A stretch of DNA of 64,000 bases from Streptomyces spiralis (GCF_014654675.1 NZ_BNBC01000003.1:271478-335477); one strand, 5' to 3'. Shown: positions 22,800 through 31,832, numbered from the stretch's first letter. The notes: a model not told the origin generated them from the sequence alone. Numbers and translations: made by a program.

Positions 22800-23329
22800 C
22801 GGGGCCGGTTGAAGGGGAGCCTGGAGAGTACGGCGGCCATGCCGCAGGTGTTGGACACCGCGGAGAAGACCAGGCCGCCCGCGATGCCGGCGGACAGCAG
22901 CCGGAAGGCCGGGTGGACCGTCTCGCCCAGCACCAGGCCGAGCAGCACGATCGAGCCGGCGGTGAGCCGGACCTGGCGCTCCATGGCCCAGGTGGCCTTC
23001 CGAACGCCCTCGGGGTGATGGAGGTCGTGGCCCTGGGCCGCCCAGGCGCCGGTGCCTCCGGCGAGCGTGGCGGCCTGGACGCCGTTCTCCGCGAGCGTCC
23101 GGCACGCGTTCTCGGAGCGGGCTCCCGAGGCGCAGACGACGAGGATCTCGCCGCGCAGGGCGGCGGTTCGGATGTCGGGCAGCGCCTGGTCGAGCCGGTC
23201 CAGCGGGATGTTGAGGGCACCGGGGAGGTGCCCGCCGGCGTACTCGCCCGGAGTGCGGACGTCGATGACGGTGAGCTCGTGCAGCCGGGCCCGGGCCTGG
23301 CGCAGGTCGAGGGTGGTGAAGGTGGTCAT
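22754..23329 (-). CDS. Rhodanese domain fused to a DUF2892 membrane domain
   Basis: A 191-residue protein. Residues ~1-105 form a rhodanese domain with active-site loop CASGARSE (Cys about 67); residues ~115-175 form two membrane helices of the DUF2892 type, placing the sulfurtransferase at the membrane. This architecture (as in CstA-like or YgaP-like proteins) carries and transfers persulfide sulfur. It is the last gene of the minus-strand module TauE exporter and MBL-rhodanese, and is likely co-regulated through the operators at 25791-26067. Confidence 0.85.
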   Translation of the reverse strand: MTTFTTLDLRQARARLHELTVIDVRTPGEYAGGHLPGALNIPLDRLDQALPDIRTAALRGEILVVCASGARSENACRTLAENGVQAATLAGGTGAWAAQGHDLHHPEGVRKATWAMERQVRLTAGSIVLLGLVLGETVHPAFRLLSAGIAGGLVFSAVSNTCGMAAVLSRLPFNRPRQADLDATLARLRNG

Positions 23330-23413
23330 GCCGGTTGCCGTCCTTGTGTGTTGTGGGGCGAGTCTAGGGGAGTCATGTGAGGAGGTGCAGGGGCGTACGA
23401 GAAGGAATCGTGG

Positions 23414-24157
23414 TCATGTGAGCGCGTCGACGAGCATGAACGCGGCGACCGCGAGCAGCACGTAGGCGAAGACGCTCTGCAGTGCTCTGCCCCCGATCCT
23501 CTTCGACAGGCGTTTGCCGTCCCAGGCGCCCAGGATCGCCGCCGCCGTGAACGGTGCGACGACCGCCCAGTGCAGGTGCGTCCCGGAGCCGGACCGGGCG
23601 GCCAGGGCCGCGAGTGAGTTGACCGTGATGACCAGCAGGCTGGTGCCGACCGCCCGGCGCATGGTCAGGCCGAGCACGCCCACCAGCGCGGGCACGGCGA
23701 GGAAGCCACCGCCCACGCCGAGGAATCCGGTCACCGCACCGAGCCCGGCGCCCGCCGCGCCGGCCTTGCCGGGGCGGACCCGGCCGGACGGCTCGGTGCG
23801 TGGGGGCCGCAGCATGCGCACGGCGGCGAGCGCCGCTATGACGGCGAAGGCGACGGTCAGCACGGACTCCGGCAGCCGGGCGGCGGCAGCCCCGGCGATC
23901 ACCGCGGGCACGATGCCCGCCAGGGCGAAGAGCAGTCCGGTCGGCCAGGCGACGTTGCCGTCCCGGGCGTGGCCGGTCAGTGCGGTGACCGAGGTGAGGC
24001 TGACGATGACCAGGCCGGCGGTCGTCGCCTCGGCGGGGGTGAAGTGGAGCAGGTAGATCAGGGCGGGCACGGCGAGGACGCTGCCGCCTCCGCCGAGGCC
24101 GCCCAGGGCCAGGCCGATGACGGCTCCGGCGACGAGCGCGAGAATCAGGGCGCTCAT
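23414..24157 (-). CDS. TauE/SafE family sulfite/organosulfur exporter
   Basis: A 247-residue membrane protein with about eight hydrophobic segments and the TauE/SafE repeats VIGLALGGLGGGGSVLAVPAL near the N-terminus (only its core GGLGGGGS is quoted as diagnostic) and GFLGVGGGFLAVPALV in the second half. Family members export sulfite, thiosulfate or similar anions. Between two sulfurtransferase genes, export of oxidised sulfur products is the natural role. The ATG overlaps the stop of a small upstream reading frame (24154-24345). Confidence 0.9.
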   Translation of the reverse strand: MSALILALVAGAVIGLALGGLGGGGSVLAVPALIYLLHFTPAEATTAGLVIVSLTSVTALTGHARDGNVAWPTGLLFALAGIVPAVIAGAAAARLPESVLTVAFAVIAALAAVRMLRPPRTEPSGRVRPGKAGAAGAGLGAVTGFLGVGGGFLAVPALVGVLGLTMRRAVGTSLLVITVNSLAALAARSGSGTHLHWAVVAPFTAAAILGAWDGKRLSKRIGGRALQSVFAYVLLAVAAFMLVDALT

Positions 24158-24345
24158 GCCGTCGAACCGTCGTCGACCTCGGGGGCTTCGAGGGCTTCGA
24201 GGGCCTCGGCGCCGCGTTCGGCCGGCAGTGCGGAGGTCGGCCGGCCGCTGGGCCCGCCGCGCCGGTGGGTGCGTGGGTGGGTGCGTCGGTGGGCCGCGTG
24301 CACGGTTGCGTGGTCTGGGCCGCAATGGCGGAGGTGGGGCATCAC
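24154..24345 (-). CDS. Possible small His/Arg-rich protein (63 aa), doubtful
   Basis: A 63-codon frame in the 230 bp gap between the MBL-rhodanese and TauE genes. Its TGA overlaps the TauE start as ATGA, a sign of coupling, and third positions are about 80 % G/C. The N-terminal half is rich in His and Arg. It has no clear ribosome site and no recognised family, so it may be only a chance frame. Confidence 0.3.
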   Translation of the reverse strand: MMPHLRHCGPDHATVHAAHRRTHPRTHRRGGPSGRPTSALPAERGAEALEALEAPEVDDGSTA

Positions 24346-24387
24346 AGTCTCTTGGGAGGTTCGGGAGGATCGTCCGGCCGGGTCGCG

Positions 24388-25752
24388 TCAGCCGGAGGCG
24401 ACGACGGTCAGTCCGGCCTCGGCGGCGGCGTCGAAGCCGTCGTCGACGGCCACGACGTCACGGCCCGCGGCGTCCAGCAGGGAGGCGGCGACAGCGGCGC
24501 GCGCCCCGCCGGCGCAGTGCACCCAGACGGTGCCGGCCGGTACCTCGCCCAGGCGCTCGTGCAACCGATGGATCGGGATGTGCACGGAGTCCGCGATGTA
24601 CCCGCCTGCTCGCTCCGAGTCGCGGCGTACGTCCAGGACGACGACGTCGTCCGTGCCGTGCTCGGCCAGGCCCGCGAAGGTCGAGCGGGGGAATGAGGCG
24701 AGGCCGTCGCCCTCCGGGATCCACTGCCGCGGGGTGCCGGTCGCGGCGGCGGCCGGGCGGTCGATGCCGACCCGGACGAGTTCGCGCTGGGCGTCGGCCA
24801 GCTGCTCGGGGGACTCGGCGAGCAGCGTCACGGGCTTGCCCCACGGGATCAGCCAGGGCAGATAGGTGGCGATCCTGCCGTCCGCCTCGAAGTTGAACGA
24901 CCCGGCGACATGCCCCTCGGCGAATGCCACGCGGTTGCGCAGGTCCACGACCCACTCACCGGCCGCGAGCCGGGCGGCGATCTCGTCGGCGTCCGCGACG
25001 GCCGGAGGGGTGAGGTCCACCGGCGCCGGACCTGCGGAATTGGCCGGGCCCATGTGCGTGTAGTAGGCGGGGATGTCGTCGAGATCCGCGAGCAGCCGGG
25101 CGACGAAGGAGTCCACGTCCGTGGTCAGCGCCGCGTTGACGGACTTCTCCGTGCCGATCGTGGTGGTGTCGCCCCCCGAGGTCTGCGCGGAGGAGCAGAA
25201 GCTGCCGAAGCCGTGCGTCGGCAGTACGGAGGTCTCGTCCGGCAGTTCGGCCGCCAGGCGGTGCGCGGAGGCGTGCTGGGCGCGGGCCAGTTGTTCGGTC
25301 AGCCGCGGTTCGACCAGGTCGGGCCTGCCCACGGTGCCGATCAGCAGTGACCCGCCGGTGAACACGGCCACCGGCTGCCCCTGCTCCCGCAGGACGTAGG
25401 AGGTGTGGTGCGGGGTGTGCCCGGGCGTGGCGACCGCGCGCAGGTCCAGCCCGCCGTCGACGGTGACGGTGTCGCCGTCGGCCACCGGCACCCGCGCGAA
25501 CGAGACGTGCGCCCCGGCCGGGACCAGGTAGGCGGCACCCGTCACCCGGGCCAGCTCCAGGCCACCCGTGACGTAGTCGTTGTGTATGTGGGTCTCCACC
25601 ACATACACGATCCGCACGCCGCGTCGCGCGGCCGCCGTGAGCACCTGGTCGACGTCGCGCGGCGGGTCGACCGCCACGGCCGCCCGCCGGCCACCGGCCA
25701 GATAGCTCCGGTTCCCCAGGCCCTCGAGGTCCATGGTGTCGATGAAGAACAC
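24388..25752 (-). CDS. MBL-fold persulfide dioxygenase-like protein with two rhodanese domains
   Basis: A 454-residue CstB/ETHE1-like enzyme. The N-terminal metallo-beta-lactamase domain has the motif THIHNDYVTGG (His and Asp ligands of the mononuclear Fe) and TPGHTPHHTSYV. Two rhodanese domains follow: an inactive-looking one around DLRNRVAFAEGHV and a C-terminal one with active Cys in HCAGGARAAVA. Such proteins oxidise low-molecular-weight persulfides to thiosulfate or sulfite. GTG 25752 has GGAAGGAAG upstream and starts directly at the fold, so the 23 residues available upstream are rejected. It is the first gene of the module controlled from 25791-25840. Confidence 0.88.
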   Translation of the reverse strand: MFFIDTMDLEGLGNRSYLAGGRRAAVAVDPPRDVDQVLTAAARRGVRIVYVVETHIHNDYVTGGLELARVTGAAYLVPAGAHVSFARVPVADGDTVTVDGGLDLRAVATPGHTPHHTSYVLREQGQPVAVFTGGSLLIGTVGRPDLVEPRLTEQLARAQHASAHRLAAELPDETSVLPTHGFGSFCSSAQTSGGDTTTIGTEKSVNAALTTDVDSFVARLLADLDDIPAYYTHMGPANSAGPAPVDLTPPAVADADEIAARLAAGEWVVDLRNRVAFAEGHVAGSFNFEADGRIATYLPWLIPWGKPVTLLAESPEQLADAQRELVRVGIDRPAAAATGTPRQWIPEGDGLASFPRSTFAGLAEHGTDDVVVLDVRRDSERAGGYIADSVHIPIHRLHERLGEVPAGTVWVHCAGGARAAVAASLLDAAGRDVVAVDDGFDAAAEAGLTVVASG

Positions 25753-25790
25753 GGGGATGCTTCCTTCCCGTCGAAAACACCCAGGGAAAT

Positions 25791-25804
25791 TACCCCCAGG
25801 GGTA
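25791..25804. promoter_or_regulatory. CsoR/CstR-type operator 1 (TACCCCC-A-GGGGTA)
   Basis: A near-perfect palindrome of the GGGGTA class, 39 bp before the GTG of the MBL-rhodanese gene. CsoR-family repressors (CsoR, RcnR, CstR) bind A/T-flanked G/C tracts of this form. Confidence 0.7.
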
Positions 25805-25823
25805 TACGAGCACCCTAGCATGA

Positions 25824-25839
25824 GTACCCCGGGGGGTAT
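25824..25839. promoter_or_regulatory. CsoR/CstR-type operator 2 (GTACCCC-GG-GGGGTAT)
   Basis: A second copy of the same box, 33 bp (centre to centre, about three helical turns) from operator 1. Together they flank the likely promoter of the minus-strand sulfur module. Confidence 0.7.
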
Positions 25840-25908
25840 TCCGAAGTGTGGTGCGACCCCGGCCGGGGAGCAGGTCGGTTGCCGTCGGCGGCGGTGTGCG
25901 CTGCTTGA

Positions 25909-26370
<462 letters not shown>

Positions 26371-26537
26371 AGCGCGCCAGAGCGCCTCAACCTCTCCCCC
26401 GGCCGGCGCCAGTGCCGCGTAGGTGTGCGCGTAGGCGCTGATGCCGTTGCCGGTGCTTCAAAGCCGGTCAGGGCCGGCACGCACGGCCTACCCTGCGCGT
26501 CCCGCGCGACGAGACCCGGCCACATCCTCGCTTCGTC

Positions 26538-26682
26538 TCACTCCCCGTCGCCGTCCACGGGAACCGTGCGGGTGGTCATGTGTGCCTGTCGCATCCGCCC
26601 GTCCGGGGCGAACCGGCCGAAGAAGTAGACCTCGACGGCCAGGTCCCTGCCTCGCTGCGAGGAGTGCAGGGCCGTCGCCGCC
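26538..26682 (-). pseudogene. C-terminal remnant of a SnoaL-like protein
   Basis: About 48 codons reading AVEVYFFGRFAPDGRMRQAH and MTTRTVPVDGDGE, ending in TGA. This is the last beta-strands of a SnoaL/NTF2-like protein, with no N-terminal half upstream. The fragment meets the N-terminally cut TetR fragment head to head near 26683, as if one deletion removed both 5' ends and the divergent promoter. Confidence 0.5.
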
Positions 26683-27090
26683 ATGGATGCCGCCGACCTC
26701 GACGCCTGCCCCGCCGCGGACGCCCTGATGCGCATGCTCGACGCCGGTGCACAAGTGACCCGGCGTCACCCCGTACTGCTGCAACTGATCGGCGCACCCC
26801 CTGTCGGCCCGCAGGCAGAACACGACCGGCACACGCCCGTCGCCGAACGGATCAGACGGGTGATCGAACGCGGCCGACGGACGGGAGAGTTCGACGACCG
26901 GCTCCCCCTCGACTGGCTGATCGCGGCGACCATCAGGCTCGGCCATGCCGCGAGCGAGGAGCAGGACGCCGGTCGGCTGTCCGCCACGGCCGCACAGGAC
27001 GCCCTCCGCACCAGCCTGCTCCGGCTGCTCGGCGCGGGGGCCGTCGACGACGCCGGCACCCGGGCGGATTCCTCGCCTCGGTCTCGCTGA
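26683..27090 (+). pseudogene. TetR-family regulator lacking its DNA-binding domain
   Basis: 135 codons corresponding to the ligand-binding C-terminal part of a TetR regulator: VTRRHPVLLQLIGAPPVGPQ, RIRRVIERGRRTGEFDDRL and LDWLIAATIRLGHAA are characteristic helices. No helix-turn-helix is encoded upstream in any frame, and the upstream DNA belongs to the SnoaL remnant. It is most likely dead. Some 170 bp of non-coding sequence (26371-26537) separate this scar from the CstR gene. Confidence 0.6.
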
Positions 27091-27165
27091 GCGCGTCCGG
27101 CGCCCGCGGCCGGGTACGTCGTCGGCACCCGTCGCACGCGGAGCAGGGTCCGTCCCTGGTCCCGG

Positions 27166-28926
27166 CTACAGGTCGAGGACGACGTCGGTGGCCGGTTCGC
27201 TGCAGCAGACGAGGACGGTGCCGGGCTCGGGGAGTTCGAGGGGTGGGGTGGTGTAGGTGACGTCGCCTGCCACGAGGTGGGTGACGCAGGTGTGGCAGAC
27301 ACCGGTCCGGCAGGACCACCGGGTGGGGATGTCGCAGGCTTCGGCGAGTTCGAGGAGGGTGGCACGGGCGGGTGACCAGGGGGTGGTGACACCGCTGCGG
27401 GCGAAGGTGATGAGGGGGCCGGTGCCCGTGGGGCCGGGTGGTTGGTGCGGCCGGATCGCCGCGGTGGGGGTGACGCCGGGGTTGATCGCGGGCAGCGCGC
27501 TGAACTGTTCGGTGTGAATCCGCTCGGGGCCCAGTCCGTGATCGCGGAGCAGGCCGCCGAGGTCGTCCATGAACGCGGACGGTCCGCAGAGATAGGCGTC
27601 GGCGTCGGTGGGGATGCCCAGGGCCGCGAGGGATCGGGCGTTCGGGCGGCCCCGGGAGATGCGGCGCTCGTCGGGGTGCGGGGTCTCCGCGGTGTAGTAG
27701 ATGTGCTCGTGGGCGTCGGGGAGTTGCTCCAGGAGGGCGTGGGTCTCGTCCGCGAAGGCGTGGTGGGCGCGGTCGCGGGCGGTGTGGATCCACCAGACGG
27801 GGCGTGGATCCGCCGTGGCGGCGAGCCGGTGCAGCATGGCGAGCACGGGAGTGGCACCGATCCCCGCGGACACGAGCACGACCGGGCGGGTTCCCTCTTC
27901 GAGTACGAACGTCCCCCGGGGGCTTGCGACGTCCACGAGGTCCCCGGGGTGGAGCGTGGTGTGGATGTAGCTGCTGACCTTGCCGTGAGGCTCGTGCTTG
28001 ACGCTGATGCGGTAGGTGCCGGCTGCGGGCGCGGAGGAGAGTGAGTAGCTGCGTACCGCGGGGACCGCCTCGCCGACGGGGAGGCGGATGGACAGGTACT
28101 GACCCGGGCGGGCCTCCGGCAGTGGGGTGCCGTCCAGGGTGTCGAGGTAGATCGACGAGACGGTGGGGGTCTCGGCGACGATGCGGGCGACGCGCATGGG
28201 TTTGAAGCCCGGCCAGCCCGGCTCTGCTCCGGGCTGTCGCGTGGCGGTGCGTTCGCCCGGCCATCCTGGTTCCTGCTTGGGCTGCTGGGCGGCGGCCAGG
28301 TCGCGGAAGGACTGCTGCCATCCGGGGCTGAGGGCGGGGATGTCCAGTGCTCTGCGCAGCTTGGCGGGGTCGCGGTCCGGCAGGTAGAGCAGTGCGTCGG
28401 TGTCGGCGACGGTGAGTTGCTCCGGTCCTTTGCGGGTGAGGGTGATCTCGTCGCCGGCCTGGACGCGTCCCTCGGTGATGACACGCAGATAGAAGCCGGG
28501 ACGGTGGTGGGCGACGAGCAGGGAGGCCATGGCGGGTTCGCCCAGGCGCATGCCGACCCGGTAGCAGGTGACACGGGGCTGGGTGACCTCGAACTCCGCT
28601 TCTCCGATGCGGTACCGGTCGCCGATGCACACCTCGTCGTCGGGCAGGCCGTCGACGGTGAAGTTCTCCCCGAAGATCCCGAAGGTCAGGTCGTCGCGGC
28701 CGAGTTCCTTCTGCCAGTACTGGTAGGACTGCAACTGGTACACGAGGACGGCTCGAATCTCGCCGCCGTGCCCGGCCAGGTCTCCTTGACCGTCTCCGTC
28801 GACGTTCAGCCGCCGCACCATACGGGGGCCCTGGACGGGCGCCTTCCAGGCCCCGGTGCGGACGGTCCTTCCCTGCCAGGAGACGTCCTTGGGCATGCCT
28901 ACGTTGACGGACAGCAGCGTCGCCAT
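27166..28926 (-). CDS. MOSC - ferredoxin reductase - 2Fe-2S ferredoxin fusion protein
   Basis: A 586-residue three-domain protein. Residues ~1-215 form a MOSC/YiiM-type domain (LAGHGGEIRAVLVYQ, FGENFTVDGL and TCYRVGMRL with the conserved Cys). Residues ~240-470 form an FNR-type FAD/NAD(P)H reductase (RSYSLSSAP, VSAGIGATPVLAML, YLCGPSAFM). Residues ~500-586 form a plant-type 2Fe-2S domain with cysteines in RWSCRTGVCHTC and a late VCCSEP. MOSC domains transfer sulfur or reduce N-hydroxylated compounds via Mo cofactor, so this is a self-contained electron chain. Start ATG 28926. Confidence 0.88.
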   Translation of the reverse strand: MATLLSVNVGMPKDVSWQGRTVRTGAWKAPVQGPRMVRRLNVDGDGQGDLAGHGGEIRAVLVYQLQSYQYWQKELGRDDLTFGIFGENFTVDGLPDDEVCIGDRYRIGEAEFEVTQPRVTCYRVGMRLGEPAMASLLVAHHRPGFYLRVITEGRVQAGDEITLTRKGPEQLTVADTDALLYLPDRDPAKLRRALDIPALSPGWQQSFRDLAAAQQPKQEPGWPGERTATRQPGAEPGWPGFKPMRVARIVAETPTVSSIYLDTLDGTPLPEARPGQYLSIRLPVGEAVPAVRSYSLSSAPAAGTYRISVKHEPHGKVSSYIHTTLHPGDLVDVASPRGTFVLEEGTRPVVLVSAGIGATPVLAMLHRLAATADPRPVWWIHTARDRAHHAFADETHALLEQLPDAHEHIYYTAETPHPDERRISRGRPNARSLAALGIPTDADAYLCGPSAFMDDLGGLLRDHGLGPERIHTEQFSALPAINPGVTPTAAIRPHQPPGPTGTGPLITFARSGVTTPWSPARATLLELAEACDIPTRWSCRTGVCHTCVTHLVAGDVTYTTPPLELPEPGTVLVCCSEPATDVVLDL

Positions 28927-29136
28927 TTGCTGACCTCCTGCGGGGCGGCCGGCCGGGGCAGCCCCTCATGGCGCGGTGACCTGTGCGCTGGTGCCGATCC
29001 TATGCGGAGACCGGTACGACCGCGATTCCCGTGACAGGGAGCATGCCTGCGAGGTGCGGGGCCGCGCCGTGCCCCGCGCCGAGGAAACACCCCTCGGATA
29101 CGCGCGAAGGAGCGTACGGTGCCGGAGGCTGGGGCG

Positions 29137-29826
29137 ATGAGAGAGCCTGTTCACGGACCGGGCGGCCCGGGAGAAGGGGCGACGTCGTTCGGCGTGGAGC
29201 GCGATCCCGCCCGGGTGGTCACGTTCAGCGACGGTGTCATCGCCATCGCTGTCACCCTGCTCGTCCTGGAGATCCACCCGCCCCACGACACCAGCCGTCT
29301 GCTGCACGGCCTCGCCGTGCTCTGGCCGTCCTACCTCGCCTACGTCGTCACCTTCATGCTGATCGGACAGGTGTGGGTCAACCACCACCTCATGTTCGAC
29401 CACATCCGCAGCGCCGACCGAGTGGTGCTCTTCCTCAACACCGTGCTGCTCATGGACGTCGCGTTCCTGCCGTTCGCCGCCTCCGTACTGGCTCAGGCGT
29501 TCCGTGACGGACATGGGGAGCGCACCGCCGTCGTCCTCCACGGTGCCGCCTTCGAACTCCTGGCCGTTCTGTTCAACATCATCTGGGGCTATGTGCGCCG
29601 GGACCGGCGGCTCCTCACCGCCACCATCGATGCGGCCGGCGTGGCAGCGATCAGCCGGCGCTTCCGGCTCGCCCTTGTCTGGCTCGCCACCGGCACCGTG
29701 CTCGGTGCCTTCGTACCCGTACTCGGCATGGCCGTGATCGCCGCCTTCATTCCCTACTACTGGCTTCCGATCGTGGGCGAGATCGCCGAGGCCGAGCGCC
29801 GACGTCGCCGCGGGCATCGGACGTGA
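29137..29826 (+). CDS. TMEM175-type (DUF1211) potassium channel homologue
   Basis: A 229-residue membrane protein. The signature FSDGVIAIAVTLLVLEI at about residues 31-47 is the first helix of the TMEM175 family, whose bacterial members are tetrameric potassium channels with six helices per subunit. Further hydrophobic segments (about 60-80, 100-120, 140-155, 180-205) fit. ATG 29137 has GGAGG upstream, and GTG 29119 is an alternative. It is divergent from the MOSC gene over 210 bp. The 196 bp after it hold the operator-like cluster of the next gene. Confidence 0.85.
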   Translation: MREPVHGPGGPGEGATSFGVERDPARVVTFSDGVIAIAVTLLVLEIHPPHDTSRLLHGLAVLWPSYLAYVVTFMLIGQVWVNHHLMFDHIRSADRVVLFLNTVLLMDVAFLPFAASVLAQAFRDGHGERTAVVLHGAAFELLAVLFNIIWGYVRRDRRLLTATIDAAGVAAISRRFRLALVWLATGTVLGAFVPVLGMAVIAAFIPYYWLPIVGEIAEAERRRRRGHRT

Positions 29827-29933
29827 CCGGCGACGGGGGCGCTGCGCTGGCCGATGACCGCTGACGGACCGAGGCTGGGGGCGGGACGACGCCCGCCCCA
29901 GGTGCATCGGCGTCCCCTGCCGACATCATCAAG

Positions 29934-30018
29934 CTAACCACCTAAAACGAATTGACAGGTTAGGTCGAGCGTGCTCGACTGGAGGTGTAACCAATGAAAC
30001 TCGAAAGAGGGGTTAGGT
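29934..30018 (+). promoter_or_regulatory. Promoter/operator cluster of the hydrolase at 30023
   Basis: The segment has CTAACC (29934-29939) inverted to GGTTAG (29958-29963), a TTGACA -35 (29952-29957), a perfect 16 bp palindrome GTCGAGC-GT-GCTCGAC (29964-29979) where the -10 would be, and a direct repeat GGTTAGGT (29958-29965 and 30011-30018). This is strong evidence for specific regulation, but no regulator gene is adjacent. A second ATG at 29994 with GGAGG upstream opens a 36-codon overlapping frame. Confidence 0.55.
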
Positions 30019-30022
30019 ACAG

Positions 30023-30892
30023 ATGGTCTCCGCAGTCCACCACCGCACCGCCACCGTCGACGGCCTCGAGGTCTTCTACCGGGAAGCCGGCGACCCCCAG
30101 GCACCCGTGATCGTGCTCCTCCACGGCTTCCCGACCAGCTCGCACATGTTCCGCCACCTGATTCCGGCACTCGCCGACCGCTACCACGTGATCGCCCCCG
30201 ACCACATCGGGTTCGGCCAGTCCGCGATGCCCGCTCCCAAGGACTTCCCGTACACCTTCGACGCGCTCACCGACATCACCTCCGGCCTGCTCCAGCACCT
30301 GGGCATCGACCGGTTCGCCCTGTACGTGCAGGACTACGGCGCCCCCATCGGCTGGCGTCTCGCCCTCCGGGCCCCGCAGCGCATCACGGCGATCATCACC
30401 CAGAACGGCAACGCCTACGAAGAGGGCTTCGTCAAGCCCTTCTGGGAGGCCGTCTTCGCCTACGCCACCACCCCGGGACCCGACACCGAGTCCCCCATGC
30501 GGGCCGCCCTCACCCCCGAGATCACCCGCTGGCAGTACGTCAACGGCGTCGCCGACCCCACCCTGGTCAGCCCCGACAACTGGGTCCACGACCAGGCACT
30601 GCTGGACCGCCCCGGCAACGACGAGATCCAGCTCAGCCTCTTCCGCGACTACCCCACCAACGTCGACCTCTACCCGGCCGTCCACCAGTACTTCCGCGAC
30701 TCCCAGGTCCCACTGCTGGCCGTCTGGGGAGCGAACGACGAGATCTTCGGCCCCGCCGGCGCGCAGGCGTTCCGCCAGGACCTGCCCGACGCCGAGATCC
30801 ACCTCCTCGAGTCAGGCCACTTCGCGCTGGAGAGCCACCTCGAGACCATCACCGAACACATCCGCGACTTCCTCGCCCGCGTCCTCGACTGA
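30023..30892 (+). CDS. Alpha/beta hydrolase with aspartate nucleophile (haloalkane dehalogenase / epoxide hydrolase type)
   Basis: A 289-residue hydrolase. HGFPTSSHMFRHLIPAL is the oxyanion HG loop; the nucleophile is Asp in YVQDYGAPIG, typical of haloalkane dehalogenases and epoxide hydrolases rather than serine esterases; the acid is in WGANDEIFG and the histidine in ESGHFALE. Preferred substrates are unknown. The ribosome site AGAGGGG is ten bases before ATG 30023. It lies 58 bp before the double DUF427 gene, probably cotranscribed from the strongly marked promoter upstream. Confidence 0.88.
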   Translation: MVSAVHHRTATVDGLEVFYREAGDPQAPVIVLLHGFPTSSHMFRHLIPALADRYHVIAPDHIGFGQSAMPAPKDFPYTFDALTDITSGLLQHLGIDRFALYVQDYGAPIGWRLALRAPQRITAIITQNGNAYEEGFVKPFWEAVFAYATTPGPDTESPMRAALTPEITRWQYVNGVADPTLVSPDNWVHDQALLDRPGNDEIQLSLFRDYPTNVDLYPAVHQYFRDSQVPLLAVWGANDEIFGPAGAQAFRQDLPDAEIHLLESGHFALESHLETITEHIRDFLARVLD

Positions 30893-30950
30893 CGCACCTC
30901 ACTGGGCGTCCGCGTCCATCACGTCCATCACGTCCCCGAAGGGAACCGTC

Positions 30951-31832
30951 ATGGGACTGTCCTGGCAGCAAGGCCCCCTGTCCGCAGGCGCCGTCGGACA
31001 CTTCCTCACCCCCCAACCCCTGCCCGAGCGGCTCCTGTTCGCCGAGCGCCTGCGCCGCCGAATGCGCGTGAGGTTCAACGACGCCTGGATCGCCGACAGC
31101 GAGGACGTGATCCTGCTCCACGAACCGGGCCGCTACCCCGTCGCCTACTTCCCCCGCCAGGACATCGACGAGCACGCCCTGGTCCCGAGCGGCAAGGTCA
31201 CCCACCACAAGGACCTCGGCGACACCACCTGGTACACCGTGCACACTGCAGAGCGCACCACCGAACGCGCCGCCTGGCAGTTCACCGCACTGCCCGCCCA
31301 CGCCGCCGCCCTCCAGGGGCGCATCGCCTTCGCCTGGCGGGCGATGGACGCCTTCTACGAGGAGGACGAACGCATCCTGGGACACGCCGCCGACCCCTAC
31401 CACCGCATCGACATCCGCTCCACCTCCCGCACCCTGGATGTCCGCCACGGCGACACCGTGATCGCCCGCTCCGAGCACCCCGTCGTGCTGTACGAGTCGG
31501 GCTTCGCCCCACGCTGGTACGTCCCCCGCGCCGACATCGACGAGACCCGGCTGCGCCCGGTCCAGGGCCGGACCTTCTGCCCCTACAAGGGCCTGTGCGA
31601 CTACTACGACATCGGCGACGCGCAGCGCGCCGCCTGGTCCTACCGCGACGCCTACCGGCAGGTCGACCGGATCAGCAACCTCGTGTCCTTCGAACCGGAC
31701 AAGGTCGAGGTCTACCTCGACGGCACACGCCTGCACCTCGAACCCGGACAGAACGTCGTGCCCCACGGTGTCGACCGCGGCCTGGAGGTCGACGAGGTCA
31801 ACGCCGGCGCAGCGGCTCCACCCTCGTCGTAG
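30951..31832 (+). CDS. Protein with two DUF427 domains
   Basis: A 293-residue soluble protein. The first DUF427 domain is at about 35-135 (MRVRFNDAWIADSED, VAYFPRQDID), the second at about 150-265 (LDVRHGDTVIARSEHPVVLYE, RWYVPRADID, FCPYKGLCDYYDI). DUF427 is a beta-tent fold found next to oxidoreductases and hydrolases; its function is not established. ATG 30951 has GAAGGGA upstream. Its position after the dehalogenase-like hydrolase suggests a joint job, but nothing in the sequence names it. Confidence 0.85.
   Translation: MGLSWQQGPLSAGAVGHFLTPQPLPERLLFAERLRRRMRVRFNDAWIADSEDVILLHEPGRYPVAYFPRQDIDEHALVPSGKVTHHKDLGDTTWYTVHTAERTTERAAWQFTALPAHAAALQGRIAFAWRAMDAFYEEDERILGHAADPYHRIDIRSTSRTLDVRHGDTVIARSEHPVVLYESGFAPRWYVPRADIDETRLRPVQGRTFCPYKGLCDYYDIGDAQRAAWSYRDAYRQVDRISNLVSFEPDKVEVYLDGTRLHLEPGQNVVPHGVDRGLEVDEVNAGAAAPPSS

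Noticed and set aside
29994..30104. 36-codon leader frame in front of the hydrolase
   Set aside because: It has a good ribosome site, but most of it overlaps the hydrolase in another frame and its composition is that of a shadow. Mentioned only as a possible leader.
30962..30985. GCAAGGCCCCCTGT near the DUF427 start resembling half of the RAE
   Set aside because: Only one arm is present and it lies in coding sequence (WQQGPLSAG); chance similarity.
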